DNA of 64,000 nt, from NCBI RefSeq assembly GCF_031127815.1, contig NZ_JARXHY010000010.1:1-64000 (forward strand), read 5' to 3'. This DNA comes from Pelagicoccus sp. SDUM812003 (GTDB lineage Bacteria; Verrucomicrobiota; Verrucomicrobiia; Opitutales; Opitutaceae). Position numbers and translations under genes: made by a program. The notes under the pieces were generated by a model. The model was given only the letters and a program-made list of their open reading frames with translations, searched no databases and was not told the DNA's origin. Positions 53,997-63,273 of the stretch are shown here, piece after piece (within the stretch, counting starts at the first letter, position 1; each line of letters begins with the position of its first letter).

Positions 53997-56900
53997 TCAG
54001 GCAATCTCAGCTTCCTTGTTTGGCAGAGTGAAGCGAATCGTAGTCCCCATTCCTTTCGCGGAATCCAATTCGATGGAGCCGCCATGTTTGAGGACAATGC
54101 GCTTGCAGATGGCCAAGCCCACCCCGATTCCATCCGAATTCGCGGCAGGATCCTCCTGATAGAAAATGTTGAAAACGGAGGCATGATTGACCGGTTCGAT
54201 GCCCAAGCCGTTATCTCGAAAGGAGACGAGCGTGCGCCCATCCCGCACCTCAGCTCGGATATGGATTCTCAGACGAGCCGAGCCCCGGTATCGCAGAGCG
54301 TTTTCCAGCAGTTCCGTGAATGCGTACACGATAAAGCGGCGCTCGCCGTACACCACCAAATTGGTAAACTCCCGAGTGATTTCGCAGTCAGCCTTCTCGA
54401 TTTCCTCTTGCTTGGCTTCGATCGATTCCTCCAGCGCCGAATCCAATGTGAACTTCTCGAAATCGGAGGCCCGGGTCTCGATCCGCGTGTAAGTCAGCAA
54501 TCCGTTGATCATGTTCTTCAGGCGCAGCGCGCCATCGAAGGCGCAATCGATGTACTCGCCCAATTCCGCATCCGCAGCGCCGCTTCGTTTTCTGAGCAAG
54601 TCCAGATATCCGCTGACCGCTCGAAGCGGGGTCTGCAAGTCATGGGAAACCGAATACGCAAACTGTTCTAAGTCCTGCTTGGCGTTCTCAAGGGCCTTAG
54701 CATGAGACCTCAATTCGCGTTCGGTCTTCTTGATCCCGGTTATGTCCACCAACGTCAGCACTACCCCGGCCGACCTGTCCTTATCTGTCATGTATGGACC
54801 GATACGCGTCAGGTACCAAGCGCCCGCGCGATCCCTGGTCTCCCGGACAACCGTCCGCTTCGTGGATACGACTTCCTTCACCAAGTCGCGCATCTCTTCA
54901 CCGCCAACGAGATTGACCGTGATGTGATCGAAAGACCTTCCAATATCCACTGGCAGCAGATTGAAAACCGCCGCAATCGCTGGAGTGAATTTCCGGATAC
55001 AGAATCTATCGTCGATGAAAACCGTGCCGATGTCGGTGCTCTTCAGGAGGTTATCGACGTCCGCATTGAGCAATTCGAGTTCGAGGTTCTTCTTTTCGAA
55101 CTCCGCGTTCACGGCGAAGAGCTCTTCATTCACCGAATGAAGCTCCTCGTTCGTCGTCTGCAGCTCTTCGTTGGATGCCAGCAACTCCTCGTTTGCGGCC
55201 TGCAACTCCTCGCCGGTCGATTCGAGTTCCGCAATGGTCGTTTGCAGCCCTTCTTTGGTGCGTTTCAGTTCGTTTTCCAATGCGAGGATGCGACGCTCCG
55301 AATAACCGCTCGCGCCGAAATCGTCCGACTTCGACGCATCGCTGCGCGTCCCTTGCTCGAAGGATTGCTTCCTGGCGAATTGGATCACGGTATACGGTTG
55401 GTCCGCTAGCGACTTGGCGGTGAGGGTGAGCAACTCCGTTTCTTCGGCCTGCTCATCCACGGGGATGTCGCGCAAGGTGACAGGCGCATTTCGCTCGCCC
55501 AATCGCTTCAGAGCTTCGCCGACAGCGAGACGCAGGCTTCCCTCTAGCAGATCGAGAATGTTCCGCGACGCCTGTCCGCGCGACAGGCGGATGTACCGTT
55601 GGGCATCCCCAAAGACCTGTACCAGCTCGTTCTCAGGACCGATCAGGAGGCTCGGCGGCATGCACTCCGACAGCAGGGCGTCGTAGACTTGGATCAGCTC
55701 CGCTTCCAGACGGGGCTCGCGAAAGGCAGAAAACGCGTCCAACTCCGACGACGTTTCGTCACCATCATTTGAATACTGAGCGCTCGAGCGCTCGGATCCA
55801 GGCAGGTACGACGAACCATCGTTCTCTGGGCGTTTCCGGTACAGATTCCAAGTTCTACTCAGGCACTCGAACGCCCCATCCAGCTCTCCGAGCGCTTCGC
55901 TGGGTCCTAAAAACAGGGTCCCGCCAGCGTTTAGCGAGACGTGAAGCATGGAAAGCGTCTTCTTCTGGGCGGCTGGCGTTAGATAGATCAGCAGATTTCG
56001 GCAGCTCACCAGATCCATATTGGTGAACGGCGCGTCCTTCAGGAGGTTCTGCTCGGTAAAAACCATCAGGCGCCGCAGCTCCGAATCCACCTGAAACCGA
56101 TCGCCGTGGGGCGTGAAGTAGCGTGCGAGGCGCTCGGGGGAGATGGTTTTCAAACCTTCCCGCTCGTAGAGGCCATCGGCCGCATGTTTCACCGACTCAG
56201 CATGCAAATCCGTGGCGAAAATCGTGATGTCATGGAGAGCGCCCGACCGCTGCATCGCCTCATGGAAAAGGATCGCGATGGAGTAGGCCTCTTCCCCGCT
56301 TGCGCAGGCTGGCACCCAAACCCGGATTTGCTCGCCCGGGTCCCTGCTCGCCAAGAGGGCAGGGATGATCTCCTGCTCCAGCAACGCGAAAGCTTCCGCG
56401 TCCCGAAAGAACGTGGTCACCCCGATCAGCAAGTCCTTGTAGAGCAAGCGGACTTCCTCCGGGTCGTTGTCCAGAATCCGAAGGTATTGCTCCATGGTTT
56501 CGACCCGATGGCTGGCCATGCGGCGTTCGATTCGACGGTTTACGGTGCCGAGCTTATAGTGCGAGAAGTCCGTCTTGAAGGCGGAGCGCAACCGCTCGAA
56601 GAGCGCCTGGCGCTGATCTTCCCGAACAGCCGAATCTGCGGGATCCTTCCCTGCATCGATCTCCTCGGCGAGCGGGCTCCCGATGCGCCGAAGCAAGACC
56701 TGTGGCATGCGCTGGGGCGAGGTCACGCAATCGACCAATCCGGTCGCGATGGCGCTTTGCGGCATGCCATCGAACTTCGCCGACTCCTCGCTTTGGGCGA
56801 TCACCATTCCTCCAGCTTCGTGGATGCACGAAATCCCTGCCGTTCCATCGGACCCCGTTCCCGAAAGCACGATGGCGATAGCTCGGTCCCCAAGGTCCGA

Positions 56901-57296
56901 GGCCATGGAAGTGAAGAGGAGGTCGATGGGAAGACTCGAGGAACGCGTCGAATCCTTGTCCTTTAGCAGGAGACAACGATCTACGAGAAACATTTCCTTG
57001 TTGGGCGGAATCAGGTAGACGCAATCCGCTTCGATCTCCGTCCTACCTGTGACCATGCGAACCGGCATGACCGTGCGGCGAGCCAGCACCTCGTCCATCA
57101 CGCTCTTGAAATCGGGAGCGAGGTGCTGGACCACCACGTAGGCCAAACCGGTGCGAGACGGCATCTGGGAGAAAAAGCGGCCGAGCGCCTCCAATCCGCC
57201 CGCGGAGGCTCCGATGCCAACGATGTATTCAGGTTTTCTGACGCCGCGCTTTCCGGATTCCTGTCGGGTGGGGTTGGGGTTGTCTTGGAAGTTCAT
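53997..57296 (-). CDS. CheB-CheR-PAS-histidine kinase fusion protein
   Basis: This 1099-residue cytoplasmic protein fuses two chemotaxis enzymes to a kinase. Residues about 20-210 form a CheB methylesterase with Ser31 (GIGASAGG), His58 (VVQHLAPD) and Asp150 (SGTGSDG), but without CheB's own receiver domain. Residues about 225-490 form a CheR methyltransferase (GVTTFFRDAEAF, RVWVPACASGEEAYSIAI, NLLIYLTPAAQKK). A long coiled coil rich in 'EELQAANEEL.ASNEEL' repeats (about 665-735) leads to two PAS domains, then HisKA (YSVSHDLQTPLRAVSG) and an ATPase domain (FRDNGLGIEPVNH). Such fusions are known but their partners are usually not flagellar chemotaxis proteins. None of the che genes is nearby. 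Confidence 0.95.
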   Translation of the reverse strand: MNFQDNPNPTRQESGKRGVRKPEYIVGIGASAGGLEALGRFFSQMPSRTGLAYVVVQHLAPDFKSVMDEVLARRTVMPVRMVTGRTEIEADCVYLIPPNKEMFLVDRCLLLKDKDSTRSSSLPIDLLFTSMASDLGDRAIAIVLSGTGSDGTAGISCIHEAGGMVIAQSEESAKFDGMPQSAIATGLVDCVTSPQRMPQVLLRRIGSPLAEEIDAGKDPADSAVREDQRQALFERLRSAFKTDFSHYKLGTVNRRIERRMASHRVETMEQYLRILDNDPEEVRLLYKDLLIGVTTFFRDAEAFALLEQEIIPALLASRDPGEQIRVWVPACASGEEAYSIAILFHEAMQRSGALHDITIFATDLHAESVKHAADGLYEREGLKTISPERLARYFTPHGDRFQVDSELRRLMVFTEQNLLKDAPFTNMDLVSCRNLLIYLTPAAQKKTLSMLHVSLNAGGTLFLGPSEALGELDGAFECLSRTWNLYRKRPENDGSSYLPGSERSSAQYSNDGDETSSELDAFSAFREPRLEAELIQVYDALLSECMPPSLLIGPENELVQVFGDAQRYIRLSRGQASRNILDLLEGSLRLAVGEALKRLGERNAPVTLRDIPVDEQAEETELLTLTAKSLADQPYTVIQFARKQSFEQGTRSDASKSDDFGASGYSERRILALENELKRTKEGLQTTIAELESTGEELQAANEELLASNEELQTTNEELHSVNEELFAVNAEFEKKNLELELLNADVDNLLKSTDIGTVFIDDRFCIRKFTPAIAAVFNLLPVDIGRSFDHITVNLVGGEEMRDLVKEVVSTKRTVVRETRDRAGAWYLTRIGPYMTDKDRSAGVVLTLVDITGIKKTERELRSHAKALENAKQDLEQFAYSVSHDLQTPLRAVSGYLDLLRKRSGAADAELGEYIDCAFDGALRLKNMINGLLTYTRIETRASDFEKFTLDSALEESIEAKQEEIEKADCEITREFTNLVVYGERRFIVYAFTELLENALRYRGSARLRIHIRAEVRDGRTLVSFRDNGLGIEPVNHASVFNIFYQEDPAANSDGIGVGLAICKRIVLKHGGSIELDSAKGMGTTIRFTLPNKEAEIA

Positions 57297-57602
57297 TGGG
57301 TAAACGAGCTCAGTCGGGCAACGGGTTGCGAAGCATAAAGGGGCCGCCTCTTGCCGGAGTTTGCAAATGGGGGACGCGAAATTCAGGCGTCTTTTCAGCG
57401 AGACGATTCTTCCGATCTCGCCACGAATCGAATTCCGGCTAGACCTGAGCCCCGCAATCGCGAGTCCGGCAGGCAGCTAAGCGAGATCCCGGAAAACGCC
57501 AAGCCCAGGAGCCCGATTTCGGATCGACCATCGTTCACTCGGTTGCGAAGGACCGCTTTTTAGACATAGTGCTCCCAACCTCCTCGCCGCTTAGGAGTAA
57601 CC
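57297..57602. other. Divergent intergenic region between two signalling genes
   Basis: The 306 bases between the CheB-CheR-kinase gene and the hybrid kinase gene hold no recognisable gene. The hybrid kinase has an AGGAG site at 57593-57597. No palindrome or promoter pair stood out. Confidence 0.6.
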
Positions 57603-59207
57603 ATGACACGCTCTAACCAACGATCTCCGGAAGAGACTTCAGCCCTCGAGACGCTCTTGGTCGACGACAGCGAATCGGACGCGGCCCTGGTGCAGACCCT
57701 GCTGCTGGAGTCTCCGCTTCGCCAGACCTACCGATGCCGCCACGAATCGACTCTAGAAGGCGCCATCCAAGCCCTCGAAGCAGGCAGCTTCGATGTCATC
57801 CTGCTCGATCTCGGGCTGCCGGACTCCCACGGCTCGGACACTGTGAACTCCATCCTCGAGCGCACGGAGGTGCCGGTGGTCGTGCTCAGCGGCACCAGCG
57901 ATGAGTACCTCGCCATCGAATCGGTGCAAAAGGGCGCCCAGGACTATCTGCTGAAGGACGAGCTCAACCATCGCGGCCTCGAACGCTCCATCCTCTACGC
58001 CATCGAGCGACAAGCCCTCAAACGAAACCTGCAACTGGCCAAGCGCGAGGCGGAAGCGGCGAACCTCGCCAAGAGCGAATTCCTTGCGGTGATGAGCCAC
58101 GAATTTCGCACTCCCATGAACGGCATCATGGGCACCATCAACCTGGTCAGGTCCATGAACCCGCCACCCCATATCGACGAGCATCTGGAGACCATGCAGC
58201 TTTGCGCCGACGCCCAAAACGCTCTCATCAACGACGTGCTCGACATCTCCAGCATCGAAGCGGGCAAGCTGGAGCTCATCTACTCCCCCTTCTCCCTGCC
58301 CGACTTGGTGGATTCCGTGATGCGGATCATGAGCTTCAAGGCCAAATCGAAAGGGCTGCGGCTGCTGACCTCGCTCGACCCGTCGCTGCCCAAGGAGGTG
58401 GTGAGCGACGAGCGGCGACTGCGGCAGATCCTGGTCAACCTGGTGGGAAACGCCATCAAGTTCACCGAAAGCGGGGAAATCAGAGTCACCCTCACCCGCA
58501 GCGCATCTAGAGAGATCCAGGTCACGGTGCAGGACACCGGCATCGGTATCGAACCAGACAAGCTCGACGCGATCTTCGACGCCTTCACTCAGGTCGATTC
58601 CTCCTACGAGCGCCGTTTCCAAGGCACCGGACTTGGCCTGGCCATCTGCAAACGGCTGGTCCACATGCTAGGAGGGAGCATTCAGGTCGAAAGCCAGCCC
58701 GGCGCCGGCACCACATTCGTGTTCACCTTCCACACCCAGGAGAAGAAGCCCCCGTCAGAAGACCTCTGGAGCCACGCCTCCGGGGCCGGCAGCTCCCAAA
58801 CAGACTCCCCTCTCGACATCCTGCTCATCGACGACGACAAGATGAGCCGCAGCGTGCTCACCTCCACCTTGGACCAGTGGGGCTATCAGGTGGATTGCGC
58901 CGAAAGCGGCGAGCGGGGTATCGAGATGACGCAAAGCAGGTCCTACGACCTCATCCTGATGGACCTGCAAATGCCGGTTATCGATGGCATCAACGCCACC
59001 AAACGAATCCTTTTCAACCACCGTTCCAGCCCACGCTCTCCCATGATCGCCGCGGTGACCGCCTGCGCCACCGAAGAAGACAGAAACCGCTGCTTCCTCG
59101 CCGGCATGGATGGCTTCATCGCCAAGCCGTTCGATCACCGGGCCTTGCGCTCAGTCCTGGAAAAGGCCCTCAACCGCAAGCTGGCAGAGCGAAACACCCT
59201 TAGCTGA
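57603..59207 (+). CDS. Hybrid histidine kinase with receivers at both ends (REC-HisKA-HATPase-REC)
   Basis: This 534-residue soluble protein starts with a receiver domain (LLVDDSESD, phospho-acceptor Asp in VILLDLGLP) and a short helical linker. HisKA follows with the acceptor His in AVMSHEFRTPMNGIMG, then the ATPase domain (NLVGNAIKFTESG, DTGIGIEPDKLD, GTGLGLAICKRLVHMLGG). A C-terminal receiver ends it (LIDDDKMSRSV, DLILMDLQMPVIDG). There is no sensor or membrane part, so input must come through phosphorylation of the N-terminal receiver, probably by another kinase such as a neighbour. An AGGAG site lies 5 bases before the ATG. Confidence 0.95.
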   Translation: MTRSNQRSPEETSALETLLVDDSESDAALVQTLLLESPLRQTYRCRHESTLEGAIQALEAGSFDVILLDLGLPDSHGSDTVNSILERTEVPVVVLSGTSDEYLAIESVQKGAQDYLLKDELNHRGLERSILYAIERQALKRNLQLAKREAEAANLAKSEFLAVMSHEFRTPMNGIMGTINLVRSMNPPPHIDEHLETMQLCADAQNALINDVLDISSIEAGKLELIYSPFSLPDLVDSVMRIMSFKAKSKGLRLLTSLDPSLPKEVVSDERRLRQILVNLVGNAIKFTESGEIRVTLTRSASREIQVTVQDTGIGIEPDKLDAIFDAFTQVDSSYERRFQGTGLGLAICKRLVHMLGGSIQVESQPGAGTTFVFTFHTQEKKPPSEDLWSHASGAGSSQTDSPLDILLIDDDKMSRSVLTSTLDQWGYQVDCAESGERGIEMTQSRSYDLILMDLQMPVIDGINATKRILFNHRSSPRSPMIAAVTACATEEDRNRCFLAGMDGFIAKPFDHRALRSVLEKALNRKLAERNTLS

Positions 59208-59335
59208 GGGCGCGTTTCGCCAATGCCAGGTCTCGACACGCCCCCCAAAGCTCCAAGGCCAAGGAGTGGAAGGGCCAAAATCCGCCCCTTTGCGGCGAAG
59301 CGGCCATCGACGCATCGCGGGGTGGGTCCGCGGCT

Positions 59336-59764
59336 TCAGTTTTCCGGCGCCAAGGAGTTGAAGAAATCCACGTACTTCTTCAGCTCGAAATGCTTGGGCT
59401 GATAGCCGTTCGCCCCGAGCTCTCCGGCCCGCTCGATGTCGCGCGGGTTGTCGGAATTGGTCAGCATCAGGATGGTCGGCGCCTCGCGAAAGGCTTCAGC
59501 TTTGCGGATCCGAGACAGGGTTTCGAATCCGTCCATGCCGGGCATGTTCACATCAAGCAAAACCAGCATGGGAAAGGGAGCGTCGCCCCGTTCCACCGCC
59601 CCGAGATGATCCAGCAGATCGTCTCCGGAGCTCAGCGTCACGAAGTCGTTCTCCAGATCGCAGAACTCGTAGAACCGGCGAGCGATGTCCAAATCCGTTT
59701 CGCTATCGTCGACCATCACGATCGGTCCGGCCCGATTGGCCACTTCAAAGTTCGCTCGTTGCAT
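59336..59764 (-). CDS. Single-domain response regulator (Rcp1-like)
   Basis: From the ATG at 59764 (142 residues; a TTG at 59779 is less likely) this is a stand-alone receiver. Acidic pocket residues lie in IVMVDDSETD, the phospho-acceptor Asp in MLVLLDVNMPGMDG, with Thr and Lys in ILMLTNS and YQPKHF. No output domain is attached, as in Rcp1-type regulators partnered with kinases. The ribosome binding site GGAGAGGAGG lies just upstream, inside the end of the kinase gene, which it overlaps by 20 bases. It should receive phosphate from that kinase and pass it by protein contact. Confidence 0.9.
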   Translation of the reverse strand: MQRANFEVANRAGPIVMVDDSETDLDIARRFYEFCDLENDFVTLSSGDDLLDHLGAVERGDAPFPMLVLLDVNMPGMDGFETLSRIRKAEAFREAPTILMLTNSDNPRDIERAGELGANGYQPKHFELKKYVDFFNSLAPEN

Positions 59765-61622
59765 CTTCCTCCTCTCCAAATGTAAACTTCACATGCGTAA
59801 ACGACTCTCCTGACTCGATCCAGATCTTTCCGCGATGTCGCTCGACTACCCGACGGCAGACGGCAAGCCCCACTCCGCTGCCCTCCATGGAGGGATCGAT
59901 CTGGTTGAAGATGCCGAAGACTCGATTTCGGTGCTCCTCCGCGATCGTGGAGCCGGTGTTGCGCACCCCGAAAACCATTGCCTTCTCCCCCTCTTCGCAA
60001 GTGAAGGCGATCTCCAGATCCGGCCCTTCGGAGAATTTCAAGGCGTTTTCCAACAGATTGCGATAGAGGGCTGCCACTAGATTGGAATAAACCTCCATGC
60101 GCGGCAGCGAAGCGTATCGCAGGACGACCCCTCGCTGACGGAGCGGAGCTTCGAATTCCTCGACCACGGACCGAACCAGCTCATCCATGGAAACCTCCTC
60201 CCGAATGCTGCGTCCCTTGCCCAGCTTGGAAAAGACCCGAAAGTCCGACACCTGCCTGAGAGCGGCCCCCACTTCCTTGACGATCCGCTGAGCCAGCTCC
60301 TTGGCCGAGGCGGCGTCAGCCGTCTCCACCTGGCGTTCGAGCAAGCTGGCCAAACCGCCGATGCGCGTCAGCGGCTCCCGCAGCCCGTGCGAGGAGATGT
60401 GGGTGAAATGCTCCAGATCCCGATTGGTGCGCAGCAGGCGGGAATTCGCTGCCAGGATGCGGGTTTCCTGCTCCCGCAAGGACCGTCGCATCGATTCGAA
60501 AGTGGAGGCCAAGGTGCCGATCTCGTCGTCCCGCCCCGTGGGCAGCTCCGCGTCGCTGTCTCCCTGACTGAAACGTCGAGCGGCGTGAGCGATGGCCGCG
60601 ATGGGACGCGTTAGCTTCGACGCTACCCACAAGGTTCCCACCAAGGCGATCAGCGAAAAGCCGACGATGACGGTCAGGGCTTGGAACAGAATGCTCTGCG
60701 AACTCTCGATCACTCCCTCGAAGCGACCGCTCAGGCCGAAGATCAGAAAGCGCGAGGTGTCGAACGGACGCACCTTGCGGAAATAGAACAAGTCCTCCTG
60801 CCCATCCGCTCCCTCCATGCGAAACGAAAGATCGTCCGCGGGCGCCTCCACGAAGCCCGCGAGCTCGGGGTAGTCCGCTTGCAGGGTATGGCGTTGACCG
60901 AGATCGAATCCGTAAGTTTTCGAGGCGTCGGGATGGACCAGATAGTCGCCGTCCTGATTGCCGAGAAAGTGCTCGAAGGACCCGCCCAGCTCCTCGATGA
61001 ACTCGGCCATGAAACGGCCGAAATCCACGTTTATGATCACGATGCCGCCAAACGCTCCTTGCATGGAGTACAGCGGCATGGCGACCCGCAACGTGGGCCG
61101 ATGCGGCAGCTCGATTTCCCCAAACTCTCGATTCAGATTGATGGGAGAGAAATAGATCTGCCCCCTCTCCAAGGCGCGAGCGGCCTGATAGTAGTCTCGG
61201 TGCGCCTTGTCCTGCAGTTCCTCCTCCTGCCGGATGCTGAGCGCCCCGCCCCTGCGGTCCGCCCTGACCAGCTCACGTCCACCCATAGCCTCTCCGATCA
61301 GCCTGACCTGATCGTAGTACGGCTTGGCTCTGAGCAACTGACGGAAAAAAAGCTCCGCGCCCCGCAACGCCTCCTCGTTGTCGGGATCGACCACCAGCCG
61401 CTCCACCTCGTGCAGCCCTTCGAGCAGGTGAATGTCATGCCTGAGCTCGTCGAAGATCGCTTCCAGATGAGCCACCTCTGCGGCGACTTGGCGCTCCATG
61501 GCCAAGGCCTCCAAATTGTCGATCAAACGCAGGTAGCCCCAGAAGACCATCCAAGTCACCAAACCGGTCGAGGACAGCAATAGGGCTAGGGTGAGGAGTC
61601 TGATCTTTGACGCGATTCTCAT
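59745..61622 (-). CDS. Membrane sensor histidine kinase with Cache-like domain and HAMP
   Basis: The 625-residue protein has helix 1 at about 8-29 and helix 2 at about 318-340. Between them is a periplasmic Cache-like sensor (about 40-310) with YYDQVRLIGEAMGGRELVRADR, DYYQAARALERGQIYFSPI and GIVIINVDFGRF. HAMP follows (RRFSQGDSDAELPTGRDDEIG). The phosphotransfer region carries His in HISSHGLREPL (about residue 409), where most relatives have SHDL. An ATPase domain comes last (ENALKFSEGPDLEI, GVGLAVCRRVVERHRGK). Cache domains commonly bind small organic acids or amino acids. The cognate partner is the overlapping single-domain response regulator. Confidence 0.92.
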   Translation of the reverse strand: MRIASKIRLLTLALLLSSTGLVTWMVFWGYLRLIDNLEALAMERQVAAEVAHLEAIFDELRHDIHLLEGLHEVERLVVDPDNEEALRGAELFFRQLLRAKPYYDQVRLIGEAMGGRELVRADRRGGALSIRQEEELQDKAHRDYYQAARALERGQIYFSPINLNREFGEIELPHRPTLRVAMPLYSMQGAFGGIVIINVDFGRFMAEFIEELGGSFEHFLGNQDGDYLVHPDASKTYGFDLGQRHTLQADYPELAGFVEAPADDLSFRMEGADGQEDLFYFRKVRPFDTSRFLIFGLSGRFEGVIESSQSILFQALTVIVGFSLIALVGTLWVASKLTRPIAAIAHAARRFSQGDSDAELPTGRDDEIGTLASTFESMRRSLREQETRILAANSRLLRTNRDLEHFTHISSHGLREPLTRIGGLASLLERQVETADAASAKELAQRIVKEVGAALRQVSDFRVFSKLGKGRSIREEVSMDELVRSVVEEFEAPLRQRGVVLRYASLPRMEVYSNLVAALYRNLLENALKFSEGPDLEIAFTCEEGEKAMVFGVRNTGSTIAEEHRNRVFGIFNQIDPSMEGSGVGLAVCRRVVERHRGKIWIESGESFTHVKFTFGEEEDATSEL

Positions 61623-61964
61623 CTGGAAGGCCAGGCTCGAGGCGAGTCAGCGCCGCGAAAAGCGAAATCTCGGCACACCAAAACGCGCCCCTCCCGAAGA
61701 TACAAATCGAATCAAGCGATTTCCCCGAAGCAAGGGGGCGGATTTCCACCAACCCTGTAGGAGACAACGACGCCCCATGCGTAGAATTGCCAAAACACCT
61801 CGCGATCGCCGCCGCGCCCCCAACTCCGCGAAGCCCCTGGCGCACGATCCGAGCGCCCCTTGGGGGACCGGTTTCCTCCGCGGTTTTTTGAGCCCAACTA
61901 CTCAGGTAGTTTAAGCGCATTACGCGCCACAGTTCGCGCAGAGAAATCCGAATAGGTATACACT
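61623..61964. other. Intergenic region before the PilC/GspF gene
   Basis: These 342 bases separate divergent genes. A short basic reading frame (61777-61914, 45 codons, ATG preceded by GTAGGAGA at -18) is too short and unremarkable to call. A small inverted repeat CTAC-(TCAG)-GTAG lies near its end. No promoter pair or RNA gene is recognised. Confidence 0.55.
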
Positions 61965-63137
61965 ATGCCGCTACTCGCCACTCAGTCATCAGGATCTAAA
62001 CACAAGCTCGTTCACAAGGAAAAGGACAAGGCGGTCAGCTTTTGGGAATCTCAACGCCTCGCCAAGGAGAAAGCCTACGAAAAGAAGGCCAAGCGCTATA
62101 AGCTGAAACTCGAGAATCTCGCCGTCTTCACCCAGCAGCTCAGCTCCATGCTCGAGGCCGGACTCCCGCTGGTTTCCGCTCTGGACGCCCTGCAGGACCA
62201 GACCGACGACCCCGTCTTCCGCATCATCATCCGCGAAGTGAAAGCGGACGTCTCCCAAGGCAGCAACTTCTCCGCCGCCTGCGCGAAGTTTCCCAAATCC
62301 TTCAACAACCTGTTCATCTCCATGGTGGAAGCCGGTGAAGCCAGCGGCGGGCTCGCCGAGATCCTCGGCAAGGTAGCCGGCTACTTCGAAGCCTCCACCA
62401 AGCTGACCAAAAAGGTGAAATCCGCCATGACCTACCCGGTCGCGGTCATCGCCCTCGCCATCATCCTGGTGAACGTGCTGCTGATCTTCGTGGTGCCGAC
62501 CTTCGCTGAAATGTTCCAGGACTTCGGAGCCCAGCTGCCCAAGCCGACCCAGTTCCTCATCGACCTGTCGGACTTCCTGAAAGGGAACATCCTCTATATA
62601 ATCGGGGCCGGATTCGTCTTCTACCAGGCGTGGAGCCGCTTCACCAAGACCCCCAAAGGCCGACGGGTGAACGACCAGCTGCTCACTCGACTGCCGGTCT
62701 TCGGCAACCTCATCGTGAAGATCACCCTCTCACGCTTCTGCCGCACCTACGCCACTCTGCTGCGAAGCGGCGTGCCGATCCTCAGAAGCCTCGAGATCGT
62801 GGCCGCCAGTTCCGGCAAGACCCAGGTCGAGGACGCCTGCCGCAAGATCTCCAAAGACATTTCGGAAGGCGGACAGGTCTCCACCACCATCGAGCAGATC
62901 AGCTTCTTCCCGCCCATGATGAAGCACATGGCCCGCGCCGGCGAGCAAACCGGAAACGTGGACGGCATGATGAACAAGATCGCCGACTTCTACGACACCG
63001 AGACCGACGCCATCATCTCCTCGCTCACCTCGCTCATCGAGCCGATGCTGATCGTCTTCCTCGGCGTAGTGGTAGGCGGCATCGTGATGGCCATGTTCAT
63101 GCCGATCTTCCAGCTTTCCTCCATCGTTTCCGCATAG
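61965..63137 (+). CDS. Type II secretion / type IV pilus inner-membrane platform protein (GspF/PilC family)
   Basis: This 390-residue protein matches the GspF/PilC family that forms the inner-membrane platform of type IV pili and type II secretion. The first cytoplasmic domain includes LENLAVFTQQLSSMLEAGLPLVSALDAL and FNNLFISMVEAGEASGGLAEIL. Three membrane helices are visible (PVAVIALAIILVNVLLIFVVP, NILYIIGAGFVFY, MLIVFLGVVVGGIVMAMF). The duplicated second domain has LSRFCRTYATLLRSGVPILRSLEIV and MKHMARAGEQTGNVDGMMNKIADFYD. Partner ATPase and pilin genes are not within the window. It is 136 bases upstream of a receiver-AAA regulator on the same strand, which may control the same machinery. 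Confidence 0.92.
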   Translation: MPLLATQSSGSKHKLVHKEKDKAVSFWESQRLAKEKAYEKKAKRYKLKLENLAVFTQQLSSMLEAGLPLVSALDALQDQTDDPVFRIIIREVKADVSQGSNFSAACAKFPKSFNNLFISMVEAGEASGGLAEILGKVAGYFEASTKLTKKVKSAMTYPVAVIALAIILVNVLLIFVVPTFAEMFQDFGAQLPKPTQFLIDLSDFLKGNILYIIGAGFVFYQAWSRFTKTPKGRRVNDQLLTRLPVFGNLIVKITLSRFCRTYATLLRSGVPILRSLEIVAASSGKTQVEDACRKISKDISEGGQVSTTIEQISFFPPMMKHMARAGEQTGNVDGMMNKIADFYDTETDAIISSLTSLIEPMLIVFLGVVVGGIVMAMFMPIFQLSSIVSA

Positions 63138-63273
63138 ACAGCGCCCCGCGCTGCGAACGGCGAGGTCTCGCCCAAATCGCGAGAACCTCGACTTCCAGCC
63201 CATCTGGGCTGAGAAAATGCTGGCAGAGAGAGCTGGCGCCTGTTGAATCTGGCCCAACGTTACGAACCAACCG

